DNA of 52,275 bases from assembly GCA_051453625.1 (NCBI GenBank), contig JBOZIK010000001.1, forward strand, positions 158,375,261-158,427,535. The letters run 5' to 3'. Under the pieces are notes generated by a model. It worked only from the letters and a program-made list of their open reading frames with translations, was not told where the DNA came from and made no database searches. Source of the stretch: Welwitschia mirabilis. Taxonomy: Eukaryota > Gnetophyta > Gnetopsida > Welwitschiales. The translations under genes were made by a program, and so were the position numbers. This document shows positions 1 through 11,503 of this stretch, in pieces (within the stretch, counting starts at the first letter, position 1; every line of letters begins with the position of its first letter).

Positions 1-870
1 TTAATTAATGATGTATAGCACAAGTTCATTTTCATTAAGATGATCTAATTAGGCTAATCTATATTTAAGATTTTTATGAAGACCCACAAGATTAAGTTGA
101 TAAGAAGCATGATACGATTTATAGAATACATTAATAGGTAAAATACAAACTTTATCATATACAAGTTCATAAGGAGAAAAACTAAGAGAAGTATACCAAG
201 TAGTACAGTAAGCTCAAAGAATATCATTAAGCTTAGAAGCCCCAAGACTTCTTATTAATAAATACAAGTTTTTGTAACATTTTCTTTATTTCTCTGTTGG
301 CATTTTCAGCTTGTCCATTAGTTTGAGGATAACAAGCACAAGCTACTCCATGTTTCATACCAATGAATAAAAGAATTTTTCTAAAAAGCTAATTAATAAA
401 ATGAGTTCCCTAATCACTAATGATAATTCTAGAAAAACTAAATCTCTAAAAAATATGAGTTCTAAGAAAATGATAAATAGTTCGAGCATGATTCAAAGAA
501 GTAGAAATGGCTTTAATCCATTTAGTCACATAATCTATATCACTACAATGTATTTTTTATCAAAATAAGGTGGATGAATAGGGCCTATGAAATTAATATC
601 CTAATAATTAAAAGGTTCAAACTAAAAAATAGATCTAAGGAGCATTTTCTGTAAATGAATAAGGCTATCATAACACTAATAAGAATTACACCTTCTAACA
701 AAATTAAAATAATCCTAAAAACGAGTAGGCAAATAAAAACTAGAATGAATAATTTTTATAGTTATTTTATGTTTACTAAGATGTCCTTCATAAATACCAT
801 CATGATAAAGATGAAAGATTTTAGGTATTTCCTAATTAGAACACACATTTCCTCATAATTTGATCTTTAC
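1..870 (-). pseudogene. Ty3/gypsy integrase remnant of E0
   Basis: Integrase inserts the cDNA into host DNA. Reading the minus strand from about 870 down: a zinc-binding HHCC-like segment (GHLSKHKITIKIIHSSFY) with the second Cys pair damaged (CNSY); a core with IISD followed by a stop and GTHF; then CYPQTNGQAENANREIK at about 290-350, which holds the conserved Glu; and the C-terminal region AY..T...SPYELVYDK near 150-230. This order is that of the Athila-type integrase. Several in-frame stops and shifts break it. It continues left of the window. Confidence 0.85.
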
Positions 871-1214
871 AACTATGGTACAAATGTGATTTTATCCATT
901 CATATTTATCTATTCTATAGAGAAAAGATTTGCATTGATTGTAGGTCTAATGTTGTAGTGTTTTCATAGTTACAAGGTAATTAATAATATCTAAATACCA
1001 AGGAGGAGGATGAGTAGAAGATATAGCAAAAAGTTATTCATCTGGAAAAGCATCATCAATGATAGAATCAACAAGAGAAGAAGAAATATGAGACAAAGGA
1101 TCAATAATACAATTATTCTTTCCTACTTTATCTATGATGGTCAAATTAAATTCTTGATAAGGAGGATTCATCTAATCAATCTAGCACTAGAGTCTTTCTT
1201 AGTCATGAGGTAAC

Positions 1215-2340
1215 AAATAGTAGTATGATCGGTATAAACTTTTCCTATAATGGTACAATTCATTTGATTTCTAGACAGAGATTTTCTATGGTAAGATATA
1301 ACTTTAAAATAATTTCCATATTTCTAACAAAGTACTCCACCAATGGCAAAATTACTTACATTACACATTAATTTAAAGTTTTTTCCCCGCAATCAGGTCT
1401 TGATACTATAGAAGCATAAGAAATTTTATGTTTAAGCCTATCAAAAGCAAGCTAGCAAGATTCATTCCATTCAAATTTAGCTTCTTTCTCTAGGAATGAG
1501 TGAAGTGATTTACAAATATTTGCATAATAATAAATAAACTAACAATAAAAATCATAATGATTAAGAAAAGATTTAAACTATTTAACATTTGCCCGGGGAT
1601 TTAGATTTTGAATAATACCAACTTTTAAAGTGTTCATCTTAATCCCTTATTTTGAGATATGATGACCTAAAACAATTCCACTTTCAATAACAATAAATTT
1701 TTTTCCCAACTCAAATGTAGGCAACTAGAAATGTAATGGTTAAGGACTTTCTCTAATCATTCTAAAATTTGTACAAACGTTTTAGCATAAATAGAGAAGT
1801 CATTCATAAAAATTTCAATAAAATCCTAAATCATATTTAAGAAATTTCCATCATAGCATGCTGAAAAATACTAATACTACTACAAAGTTCAAAAGACATG
1901 CATTAAAAAGCAAAAGTATCAAAAGGATAATTGAAAGTAGTTTTGGCTTGATCCTCATTATTAATGCAAACCTAATTGTAACTACTATAACCATCAAGAA
2001 AATGGTAAAAAGCATGTCCCTAAATGCTATTTAAGTATCTAATCAAGAAAAGGAAAAGAACAGTGATCTTTTTGATTACTTCATTTAGTTTTTAAAAATC
2101 TATCCACATCCTCCATTTCCCATCTTTCTTAGGTACTACTATCGAAGGGCTAACCCACTCACTATTAGCTATTGCATAAATGATTCTAGAATCTATTAAT
2201 TATATTATTTTACCTTTAAAAATGTATTTAAGAATTAGATTAAGCCTATGTTAGGGTTGGCTAATAGGTTTTGCATTATCTTCAAGGTAGATTTTGTATT
2301 GAACAATTGATGTAGGAATGGTTGTTAAATTGTTATGGAA
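1215..2340 (-). pseudogene. Ty3/gypsy reverse transcriptase and RNase H remnant of E0
   Basis: This is the polymerase core of the element. The minus strand reads FLDGYSSYN, a stop, then VCINNEDQAKTTFNYPF near 1910-2000, matching the plant Ty3 RT block before the active site. The active-site block reads EIFMNDFSIY at about 1790-1815, where FMDD is expected. RNase H follows lower down (LMCNVSNFAIGGVL near 1345-1385, expected CDAS) and the thumb/connection reads DRLKHKISYASI near 1410-1450. Stops replace Gln and Trp codons repeatedly. The changed residues in both active sites fit G-to-A transitions. Confidence 0.85.
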
Positions 2341-2850
2341 TTAAGTGGACACATTTACCTTAGATTGCAGAAAAGAGACTAAACTTTATTATTGTTAAGA
2401 AGTAAGATTTTTATTCATGAATAAAGGTTTATTCACATTACTATTCTAGAAAAATGTAGTTCAATCCACTATCTAAAGGTTTTAGATTTAAATTTATGTT
2501 TAGATTTTGATTTTCTATTAAAGTTTTACGAAAACTAACTATTATCTCAAACTGTTGTCCAAAGGTCAGTAGTGGATGACCACCCTCAAATAGGAAATCT
2601 TAGTCTTGCTAAAATCTTAGACTTCTACACAGTTGATAAAATCAGTCTCTCTACTTTCTAAATCAAAAATATTATTTTCCAGATGATCATAATTAAGTTA
2701 ATTTTCATCAAAAAAGTTCAAGTTATATAATTCCAATTGGTCATTAAACAAAGTTGATTTATTAAGCGTGGACCATCTCTCCTTAAGTGGATGGTGCTAT
2801 AAAAATAAAGTTGGCTTTATTTCTTCCTTCACACTCAAATAATTTCCTAG
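2341..2850 (-). other. Protease-RT linker of E0
   Basis: This is the stretch between protease and RT in the E0 polyprotein. I see no diagnostic domain. The minus strand has short open runs rich in Asp, Asn and Leu, as expected for the variable linker of Athila-type polyproteins, with frequent stops. Confidence 0.4.
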
Positions 2851-3200
2851 ATCTTTTTCATCTGAATCAAAAACTCTTATTAAAAACTTTTTTACTTTTA
2901 AAATAACACTCCATCAAACTAGTTTTTGTATCTATAATATAGTGGTCTGTTACATAGAAAGCTCTACTTAGAAATAAAGGGTAATCACTATTATGCTCAA
3001 CTTTTTTAACAATAACATTAATAGGGTTAAAAGCTTCTTCAATCTGAATGACTAAATCCTTAATCATACCTAACTATCTCTTAATAGAAGTATCAGTTAG
3101 TTCTAAAAAAATCTGTGTAGGTTCTACTCTATCTTTCATCCTAAGTCTCTAACAAATGTGCAAGGGCATAATGTTGACACTAGCTTTGATAACAATCAAG
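2850..3200 (-). pseudogene. Aspartic protease remnant of E0
   Basis: The retrotransposon aspartic protease would mature the polyprotein. The minus strand shows a VNIMPLHIC segment (3150-3175), corresponding to the family's ...ASVNLMPLSVC block just after the catalytic Asp. An open run of 66 codons at 2867-3067 follows, ending with PLFLSRAFYVTDHYIIDTKT, which aligns with the ILGRPFL.T...ID block. The catalytic DLGAS is not legible. Position between gag and RT supports the call. Confidence 0.7.
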
Positions 3201-3340
3201 GCTTTCTTAATCCTTTGATTTTCCTTTACAGGGATACTCATAGTTGCTACCCCCATATCCTTAAACTTTGGACATTTTTAGCAAACTAAGTTATTAATAA
3301 ATTAATCTAGGAAGACTTTGCTAGGAATGGTTTGTTTTTA

Positions 3341-3376
3341 TTTCCTCTTAATCAGGTATTTCCTCTTAATCAGGTC
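3341..3376. repeat. Perfect-but-one tandem duplication of 18 bp
   Basis: Two adjacent 18-bp units (3341-3358 and 3359-3376) differ only at the last base. The unit is a multiple of three, so it would have been frame-neutral in the E0 gag-protease junction. It is probably a slippage duplication private to this copy. Confidence 0.85.
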
Positions 3377-3399
3377 TTTCCACAACTTAGAATACTTAT

Positions 3400-5260
3400 G
3401 GTTGTCTTGCAAAAATTTCCAAAATGGTAAGTTGATACTCACATTTTACATTAGGGCTTTTAGATAATCATCAAAATCAGGATTTGTATTTAATCTATCT
3501 AACCATGGGGTATCAGGTTTCTTATGTGAAGAATTTTTCTTTTTGTTACTTAATGGAGAAGAACAAGAATGATTTTCTAAGATTTCTATGTCCTCTTCTT
3601 CATTATTTTTATCACTTTGTGATGTGAAAATCTTATGGGTGGGAGGAGTTGTGTTATTTTCAATTCTTATCACCACCTTACAATATTTTTTTACTTTGTT
3701 TATTTTTGAAAAATGTTGAATGACAAGAGACTCTTATGACCTTTGGTTAACAAGCATGGTTTATTGAAAAATATTCACAATATTTTCAATGTTTAAGTGT
3801 GTTATTTCTTATGTTTTTTTGAACTCTTCAATGGAATTCCTAAGAGAATCACTTTAGTTTTAGAGGTTGGATGAGCTTGCTTGATTTTTTGAGTTGTTTG
3901 ACTAGAAGTTCATGTTCTTAAATCTCTTGTTAAAAGGTTGGAAGTTAGGATGATTGGTTTAAAAATTTTTAAAGTTTGACTGTCCACTCATCCTAGGTTA
4001 AAAGTTGTTGTGATTTTGGTTTTGGTTTTGGTTGTAGTTTAAGGACCTCTGATTGAAAGCACATACTTTCTTATAAATTCTTTCTTTATAAGTTATAAGT
4101 AAAGTATATTATTTTGTAACATAATAACTATCTTTATACAAATCACAGGTAGAAGCTACAACTATACTCTTTTTGGTTACTACATTTGAATCTAAAATCA
4201 TTTGAGTGTATTTTTTCAAAGTCAAAGTAAGACCCTTTATGACATTTGTTGGTTCATTTTTAGTTCTTATTTCATTTTTTCATGTTTAACCTCTTTAAGA
4301 TCCTTTATGATTTAACCTATAATTTAGCTTTCTATAAATGAGAGTTTAAGCCAAGTTTGAATCACTTCTACCAACTCTTTCACTACCTTCTAAGCATTTT
4401 CTAAAGTTAAGTTTGACAAAATAACTTCACATGAAAAATCAACTAGTTGCTTTGTTTTACTATTTGATTCACTATAAAAGTAGTCTATTAGTTCCTTCCT
4501 AGAAAAAGTATCTACAGGGTTTGAATGTAAAGCAATGAAAATCTCTCATAGGTAGAGGTATAATATTTATTAGGCATTTGTTAAAACTTGGTTACCTCTT
4601 TCTTACATTTTTGAATGATGGTTTTACTCATGAATCTCTTAATGAAGGCTTTCTGAACTTGACTCTATGATTTTAAGCTTTTGTGAAGAATTGTTCTTAA
4701 CCAAAATTTAGCCTTCCCTTTTAAAGTGATGGGAAAGATGACCACATAAGTTCTATTACTTATTCCTTTTTTTACCATTTTTTGAAGTAAGCACTAATTG
4801 TTTATGTTAGCAATGTGTTATAAGAGGTCTTCATTAGGTTCATCACTAAAAATAGGATAAGCATCTAAGTTTCTTAGTTCAATATCATCACCAGAAGATA
4901 AATCAAAGGGGGTTTGGAATTCATGTTTTTTTATTGGTAATCAAATCTCTATTGACATTAATTCGAATAAATGTAGTTATAGGGGTTCTAATGATAAGGG
5001 ATGGGTTTGGTTAAATGGGTTGATTTTATTTTTATGATAAGGTAGACATGGTTGAAAAATCAAACTCTAAAGAAAGAAAAGTAGAAATTTTTGGAATTTC
5101 TAAATTTTTCATACCTTTGCTATGCTTACCTAAGTTAGTTTCTAGGTCAATCAAATCTCCTTGGATATTTTCCTCAATAAAGAACCACTCTTTCTAGTAT
5201 TTTTCTTTCTTATCAGATTTTACCATACATGCTCAGTTTCAGATGCATAGAATGTCATCC
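3400..5260 (-). pseudogene. Gag remnant of E0 (Retrotrans_gag type)
   Basis: Gag forms the virus-like particle. Reading down the minus strand from about 5240: an N-terminal KEWFFIEENIQGDLIDLE-like segment; then ELRNLDAYPIFSDEPNEDL (about 4835-4890); FPITLKGKAKFWL near 4710-4740; a KKEVTKF...Y..TYERF segment (about 4545-4620); an Asn/Gln/Phe-rich tail near 3900-4060; and a 76-codon acidic open run at 3446-3676 (NNEEEDIEILENHSC). The same core motifs occur in the right-hand element E5, which confirms the assignment. Several frameshifts and stops are present. Confidence 0.8.
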
Positions 5261-5684
5261 TTATAATTGTCCAAATGATAGTCTAGATGATAGAAATATA
5301 GAAAACACTAAAAATGAAAAAAGCAGAAAATAAAAACCAAAAACTAATAGACATAGAAAACTCTAATAGTAGATTATTATTCATCTAAGTCATTCGGACA
5401 ATAGAGGGGGTAATGGAAAAAACTCTAAAAATTTATGATAGAAATAGAAAGCTAAAAACACATGGCATAGAGGTTTGCCACATGTCTTCTAGATGATAAA
5501 GTAGATGACTAATTTTTTATTGCAGACTAGAAAAAACTTTTATTTTGAAATAGAAAAATTAACACTATGAAAACAAAAGTCTATACTACTATAGATAAAA
5601 ATACAATGCTACTATAAGCAAGCACCCAAACCAGAATCCAAATACTCACTAGAGTAACAATAACTCTTAAACTCTAAGCAAACT
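5261..5684 (-). other. Untranslated leader of E0
   Basis: This lies between PBS and gag. It contains several short inverted motifs built on TCATCTAGATGA-like cores (near 5270-5290 and 5485-5510) and A-rich low complexity on the plus strand. Similar motifs occur in the leaders and LTRs of the other family members here. Confidence 0.5.
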
Positions 5685-5702
5685 TCCTTGACAATGACAT
5701 CA
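5685..5702 (-). other. tRNA-Asp-type primer binding site of E0
   Basis: The minus strand reads TGATGTCATTGTCAAGGA, starting 3 nt after the LTR end. Differences from the plant tRNA-Asp complement used by Athila elements (TGGCGCCGTTGCCGGGGA) are mostly transitions. Spacing is identical in the other four PBSs assigned here. Confidence 0.7.
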
Positions 5703-5705
5703 AGA

Positions 5706-6801
5706 TATTGCGGTGCATATTTATGCAATGTTATATCCTTAGTTAAATATTATCAATCATAAATATATGCACAAACAAAATACACTAATATATATAGAAG
5801 TTGATTCGAATGTCGTAATCTATTGAAAGCCTAAGCAAGAGCAAGAGAGTTAATTTCCACAAATAAATACTTTGTATTCTAACTATAGAAATAACTTGTA
5901 ATGTGTGAAAAGTACAATGCAATACACTTGTGTAAAGCTAATATAAGAATTGAAAATAACAATGCACCTAAACTAATAATGCATAACCTTGATAAAGGTT
6001 GCCTTTATAACCTATATTACTTAAGAAACTATCACCAGATCAAAGGCAACATAATCTATAAGGGTTAAGAACAAAGATACATAGGAATTGAAAAATAAGT
6101 ATTTTGTATTAAGTCTCGAATAACATCTATGTTATAAAGCAACCAAACCTCAATGGAGGAAGCTCTGCTTAACATCAAGAAATACATCTCTTTGTAATTA
6201 TAAGGATGGATCTTTAGCTCTTTGATTTGTTGTCAGAAGAATTTTCAATTAAAAAAAAGACAAGAAAGAGTCAAGGACAAGACCAATATTTATTAATATA
6301 AAACACACAATAAAACATACATACAAGTGTAGGTAAAACCCTAATGGTCACGCCAAGAGAAATAGATAAATAAATGATAGAAGTTAGGTGAATGTCCAAT
6401 AAGATATACTAACAGTATTATATGATTGGTCATATAAATGATAAAGGAGATGATGCCACCTCATAAATGATCCACATCATCTGCTAATTTATTATAGTCA
6501 GCATCTCTATTAGCATCAATTATTTTATCATCTGTGCAGTTTTCCAAATGATGAGATGGATGATGGGCTTTTACAAATGTTCCATCAATGCATTAGCCTT
6601 AATATTTTGTAGTGAGTTTTTCTAAAAAATATGAAGTATTAAGAATTGCTATGAACGCAGTAAAATGTCATAGAGATTACATGTTTTTATTTCTTTCATC
6701 TCAATTCTCCATTATCATGTAAATCAAGGATACAACTATCTATTATCTTTCAAAACCACTTAAAATACCCTATCAAGATTGTATAAGTTGGTAGTGCAAT
6801 A
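5706..6801 (-). repeat. 5' LTR of E0 (1096 bp)
   Basis: Ends were fixed by comparison with the other copies. On the minus strand it starts TATTGCACTACCAACTT (family TGTTGTGCTGCCAACTT) at 6801 and ends CGCAATA (family CACAACA) at 5706, 3 nt before the PBS. It is related to, but clearly diverged from, the E1/E2 LTRs. Confidence 0.75.
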
Positions 6802-6959
6802 ATGGTATTTACTGCATGTGAATTTTTTTCCCATTAATGTAGAGAGTTATTTAGTATTTTAAGTTTTTGCTAACTTAGAGTTACTATAATAGATTATAAA
6901 ATCATCTCCTCCCTAAATTTTAAAAAAGTACTTTTATATTCATATTTAACTGAATTAAA

Positions 6960-9300
6960 GAAAAATATTATTAAATTAGGACAGTGGAAGTGGCTAACTT
7001 TGGATGACAGAAAGAATTTGAAGTTCATTTATGAATTTTATAAAAACTTAAAATTTGAGGAAAAGGAGAATTTATTATGAATAATAATTGGGAAAAAGAA
7101 AATATCAATGTCATAATAAGAGGTGAGAGAGATACTACACTTACCACTAAAGGAAAATCCATTGAAGATACCAATAGAAAACAAGATTCTACACAAAAAA
7201 TGGATTTTCTAGGAAGGATAAAAATTTTAGACTTAATTTTTTAATCATTTTAAGAATAACGGCAAGAAACTTAATTTTGATTCTTCATAAACAAAAAGTC
7301 ATTATATTAACATGTTTGTATATAATAGAGATTATTAAAGATAAATAAAATAGACCAAATGTCAAGATTATAGAGGGGATATTTGTTATTTTACTAAAAC
7401 ATATTTTAAAAATGAGAAAGATTAGGATCAAAGCTTCTAGTTTAGTTAGGATAGATTTCCATATTTAATAACCTATATATTGAAAATAAAAAGGATCTCA
7501 TTTAAATCAAATAAGTCTTTTGTGGATTTAACTATTTAAAATTTGTTTAGAATTAGAGAATTAAGACTTTTAAAATTCATAGGAAAATAGGGTCAAACTC
7601 CAAAAACATCTCAGTCAGACCTAGATGAACCTTCATTAATTCTTCAAACTCTATGTTAGTTACCACCACCTATAAGTATGGAACAAGGAGACCCACATAA
7701 TTTAAGTTTGAACAACTTCTTCCTACTTATCTCGTTTAATTTAGATCATTTTCTAAGGTACTAGAAGATGATAAAATTAATAGTATATATAGTATTTTAA
7801 ATTTTGTAAAGGATGAGATTCAAGCATATCTTAGAATAAGAGAAGATATATTAGAATGTTAAAATTAGAATATTTATTTAAAGTTTAAGAGTAAATTTAT
7901 AAGACATCAGTTGAATCAAGAGAAAGAAAGGATTGAGAGACTATAGTAAGGAATAAATAAAAAGAAAGAAGATATTTATCTCTTATAATCATATTAAGTA
8001 ATAAGTAAAAAATTATATGGATCTTATGAATGAATTGTTAAACTAGAGACTATAACAGAAGGAAAAAAATAACTTAGGTTTTTTTTCAAAAGACACACCT
8101 AAAATTTTGGTCTACTGGGTACAAAATCTAGCCTTATTTAAAAAGCATGGTGCTGAGTATATAAAGCATCAATAAAAATTCATTCAATTCATGCATAATG
8201 AAGGGCCTCTACCTTTAAATAGAGAATTTTCAAAAATGATTTATGTAGATCTAAGTGATATGAATGAAAAATATATGAAAATATAGGTAGAGGCCCAAGA
8301 ATATAAACATAAGTGGATTAAGTCTCAAAAATTAATTAATTATTATCATTTAATATTAGAACTCAATAAAAGAGGTATGGATAAAATGGTGGAAGAAAAT
8401 AAACTTTTAAAAAATAGATCATCCACTAGTACCTACAAGATCAAACATTAGGACATATCACCCTAAACATAAAGGATGGAGTGCAAAAATTAGTTAACCT
8501 AATACAAGACCATTTTAAAAAAGGTTCATAGGTTCAAGATACACCTTCATCTCCAAATTTTTTCACTAACATTGAAAGCAAAATTAAGGGTATTATTATA
8601 GATAGCATAAAAGAATCTTTGGCAAATTTAAAAAATTAGGTCAAGTTGATATGTTCTAAATCCAGTTAAACCATTATTCAAAATTTTAAAAATGAAAATA
8701 TAAAATTACTTCATGAATTATATCTCATGAAAGTTAAACTTAAAAAAAATTAATTTTAAATATGAGTATTTAGCAGTTCCTCAAATCCTTAACTACTACC
8801 CCCAAAAATTATATGATTTCATTAATAGATTTCAAGAACAATTAGAAATAATCATCGAAAAAAATTTTGGTGGATGGTAAGAAATACATAGACTTTTTAA
8901 GTCTAGTAGAAAGGAGCTTTAACGTTTTAAAATAAAACCTATGCAAAGGAAAAGTTAAAATTTTTATAAGGAAGCCTCAAGACTTTCTAAATGAAATGTC
9001 AGTTACATTTTGTAAAATAATAGAGAAATGTGAAGAAGATATGAAGATATTCATAGTATCCTTTTAAGATCTACAATAATTCTTTTCCCTCAGACATAGA
9101 ATTGTTTAAAATATAACTATTCTTAGAGGAACTTTTATAGATATTTTTCTAAACTAGAAAAGAACAAAGCTCTAAAGGTTTATGGAATTATTTAAAAAAT
9201 CTTGAAAAGTCTTGAGGATAGAACCAATGTTAAAACCATCACACAAGAACCTCTTCTACTTTAAAAATAAAAATAGATGGAGCAAAATAGTCAGGATCCC
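6960..9300 (+). pseudogene. Unrecognised fossil coding block
   Basis: The plus strand reads as a decayed protein-coding region with long stop-poor runs in shifting frames. Examples are DDRKNLKFIYEFYKNLKFEE (near 7000-7060), PPPISMEQGDPHNLSLNN (about 7665-7720), and a Lys/Glu-rich helical run from about 8090 to 8420 containing ILVYWVQNLALFKKHG and YKHKWIKSQKLINYYH. A further charged region lies at 8560-9200. I do not recognise the family. It is not RT, integrase or canonical gag. It could be a gag-like or coat-like protein of another retroelement or an endogenous pararetrovirus, but no diagnostic motif supports a choice. Confidence 0.4.
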
Positions 9301-10145
9301 CATTAAATAAAAGAGGATGAGGATGAAAGATAGTGACCAAAAACCAAAAAACCTAGGAACCATTAGACATAAAAACAACAAACCTAAATGATCTTGATTT
9401 ACTAAAGGATTCAAGAAAAATCTTAATCACGTTAGCAGAAGAGAAGAAATCAACCTAATTAGCTAAATAGATAGTAGAATCAGAATCAACTAAATAACAA
9501 TATTTTATTTTCAAGAGGACAAAGAAAAAGAAATAAATTTGTTTTATTTCTCTTTTGTATATATTTATTTACTCTGTTAAGAAACTAATAAAGTTTTGAG
9601 CTTAGGGGAAACTAATGAGTAAAAAGGATGACATAAATTTTCATTAATAACAGAATGTATTTATACTTAGAACTTTATCTTTTAAATAGATATTTAATAC
9701 TTTTTGTTAAAATGTTTAGGTTAATATGTTAGTGTTAGTAAGTTAGAATGTTAGTAGGTTAGCATATGTATTATATATTATATTTTAGGCACAAAATGCC
9801 ATTTAGCATGAGAATGAAAGAGAAAGAAAAGGAGATAAAAACCAATCAATAACCCTAACTATAAGCTATTTTTAAAAATAAAATAAAGTAAAGTCAAGAA
9901 AATAAAAAGAATTAAAAGGAAGTCAGAAGGATAGTTTGGAAAAAATAGCTTAAGGAGGAGAAAATCTAATAGTTTAAGAATAATGTTACTCTAAATACAT
10001 CCTACAAAGGGCATACTCAACATCTCCAGATCTCTAATATTACTTACAAAGGAAAAAAACTTTCCCACTAATAAATTTTGTAAATATTTGATGTATTTCA
10101 ATCTAATGCTGAAAAGCCAATCTTATAATTGAGTGATTTTACTTT
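9301..10145. other. No gene recognised
   Basis: AT-rich sequence between the fossil block and the E1 3' LTR. There is a short repeated GTTAGTATGTTAG-like stretch near 9715-9765 and no supported feature otherwise. Confidence 0.5.
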
Positions 10146-10150
10146 ATGCA
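10146..10150. repeat. Target-site duplication ATGCA, left copy
   Basis: The 5 bp directly outside the LTR end at 10151. The identical 5 bp lie directly outside the LTR end at 27933 (27934-27938). Five bp is the usual Ty3/gypsy duplication size. Confidence 0.6.
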
Positions 10151-10723
10151 TGTTGTGGTATGTATTTGTGTAAATGTCTATACTTAAAAATATCTTGTCA
10201 TTCACAAATAAAATAGATATCTTACATAATATAACACACTAGTATAAATGGAAGTGGATCCAAATGTCATATCTTGTTGAAGACTTATGAGAGAATAACA
10301 AGGATTGATTTTCACTAAAGTAAAGTAATCGAACTTAAAGAAGTATGCATAAAATAAAGATGTAATGCAAATGCAAATGTAACCTTACCTAAATGTAATG
10401 TAAAATAACTCTAAAATACTTGATTTTAGCCTTAACAAAGGCTATTCTTAAGACCTATATCATTCAAGAATTTGTCACCAAAGCAATGACAACATAAACC
10501 ATAAGAAACATTTGCCAAACTAACATGCACAAAAGAAAAACAAAGTTTTATATTAAAAGAAACCAAACATCTAGGTCATAAAATAGCTAAACCTCAATGG
10601 AGGATTCACAACCCTCCACCAAGAGAATATCTTTCTATAATACTTGAGATAGATCTTTTACCCTTCGATCTCCTATCATGAGAATTTCTAGTGAAATGCA
10701 AATAGAGAGGAGAGTCAAAGGGA

Positions 10724-10738
10724 GGACTTATTTATAGG
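10724..10738 (-). promoter_or_regulatory. LTR TATA box (E1 3' LTR)
   Basis: CTATAAATAAGTCC on the minus strand. The same motif occurs at the equivalent place in the E2 LTR (16759-16772), the E1 5' LTR (27423-27435) and the plus-strand LTR (48886-48899), 119-126 bp after the quasi-palindrome. It is the likely core promoter at the U3/R boundary. Confidence 0.6.
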
Positions 10739-10856
10739 GTTATAGACTAGAAAATGATAAAAATGAGGTGCTATATTACATTCTCTTTTACATATAAGTA
10801 ATGGATGAAACAGTCAAAGTTTGGCTATCAGAGCCAGTTATACTGTCAGTGTGTCC

Positions 10857-10873
10857 GTCATCTGGACAATGAT
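10857..10873. promoter_or_regulatory. Conserved LTR quasi-palindrome (E1 3' LTR copy)
   Basis: GTCATCTGGACAATGAT, a degraded form of ATCATC-N5-GATGAT. It lies 357 bp from the LTR start, the same distance as in the E2 LTR (357) and close to the E1 5' LTR (356). Role unknown; position in U3 suggests a protein-binding site. Confidence 0.5.
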
Positions 10874-11230
10874 AGGGATGATAGCTCCTTATAAGAGATT
10901 ACTTAGTAGGTGACTCAGTAGATGACTCAGCACTCCATATTAGCATCAAATGTTGTTGTTGTCTTGGCTATCGTGAAAATGACAGAGAAGACAATACTCT
11001 TCATTATTTATTTTAGTAAGGATAAGCTATATTTTGTTTCAGTAATCTTCCTCAAACTCTCTATGTATTAGAATATGTCTTAAATGCCTCAAATTATGCT
11101 AAGAATTACACATTTCTATGATCTTCTATTAATTCTCTAAAATACTTAGAATTACACCTATACCTACGTAAATGTCTTGCAAAATAGCTCATAAAACACC
11201 ATCACATAACCAAAAGTTGGCAACATAACA

Positions 11231-11245
11231 TAGCCCCCCACTTAG
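11231..11245 (-). other. Polypurine tract of E1
   Basis: Minus strand AAGTGGGGGG followed by CTA and then the LTR start. Position directly upstream of the 3' LTR is that of the plus-strand primer. Confidence 0.75.
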
Positions 11246-11463
11246 CCTTTGTTAGTTCTAGACAAAAACTAAGTAACAAATCACAATTACAAGCCAATTT
11301 GTTTTACAAAAAATTAATCTAGAAATTATAAAATAGGCTTATAAAACACATCCCATAGAAAAATAACAAATGATGTATAATATGTGTGAAATTTTTTAAA
11401 ATTGCATCTCATGAAAGCTTTGAGATAACTCAAAAGTTAATAAAAATGAGCCATAAAATGGGG

Positions 11464-11503
11464 CAACCTCCTCCCCTTCACCCCCTACCCTGCCCTACCC
11501 CAC
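11464..11503 (-). other. G-quadruplex-forming motif
   Basis: The plus strand has five C-runs (4, 5, 3, 3 and 4 long, at 11473-11501) with loops of 4, 2, 2 and 2 nt. The element sense strand therefore carries five G-runs that satisfy the standard G3+N1-7 quadruplex rule. It is the most GC-rich stretch in the region, in the 3' untranslated part of E1 about 230 bp before the PPT. Confidence 0.8.

Larger units (their letters stand above)
1..6801 (-). mobile_element. Athila-like Ty3/gypsy LTR retrotransposon E0, 5' LTR to integrase
   Basis: Read on the minus strand, the order is 5' LTR (6801-5706), tRNA-Asp-type PBS, leader, gag, protease, RT, RNase H and integrase, continuing past base 1. This gag-pro-RT-RH-IN order is that of Ty3/gypsy. 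The RT, linker and integrase motifs resemble the plant Athila lineage. The 3' LTR is outside the window. All coding domains carry multiple stops and frameshifts and at least two catalytic or structural residues are lost, so the copy is dead. Confidence 0.85.
10151..11230 (-). repeat. 3' LTR of E1 (1080 bp)
   Basis: On the minus strand it starts TGTTATGTTGCCAAC at 11230, directly after a polypurine tract, and ends CACAACA at 10151. No PBS follows 10151, as expected for a 3' LTR. It contains the family quasi-palindrome at 10857-10873 and a TATA box at 10724-10738. Confidence 0.85.

Noticed and set aside
54-245. 63-codon hydrophobic ORF on the minus strand
   Set aside because: Out-of-frame reading of the E0 integrase C-terminal region; the neighbouring frame holds the SPYELVY motif.
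655-1213. Two plus-strand ORFs of 67 codons each
   Set aside because: They lie antisense to E0 integrase and RNase H and show no motif.
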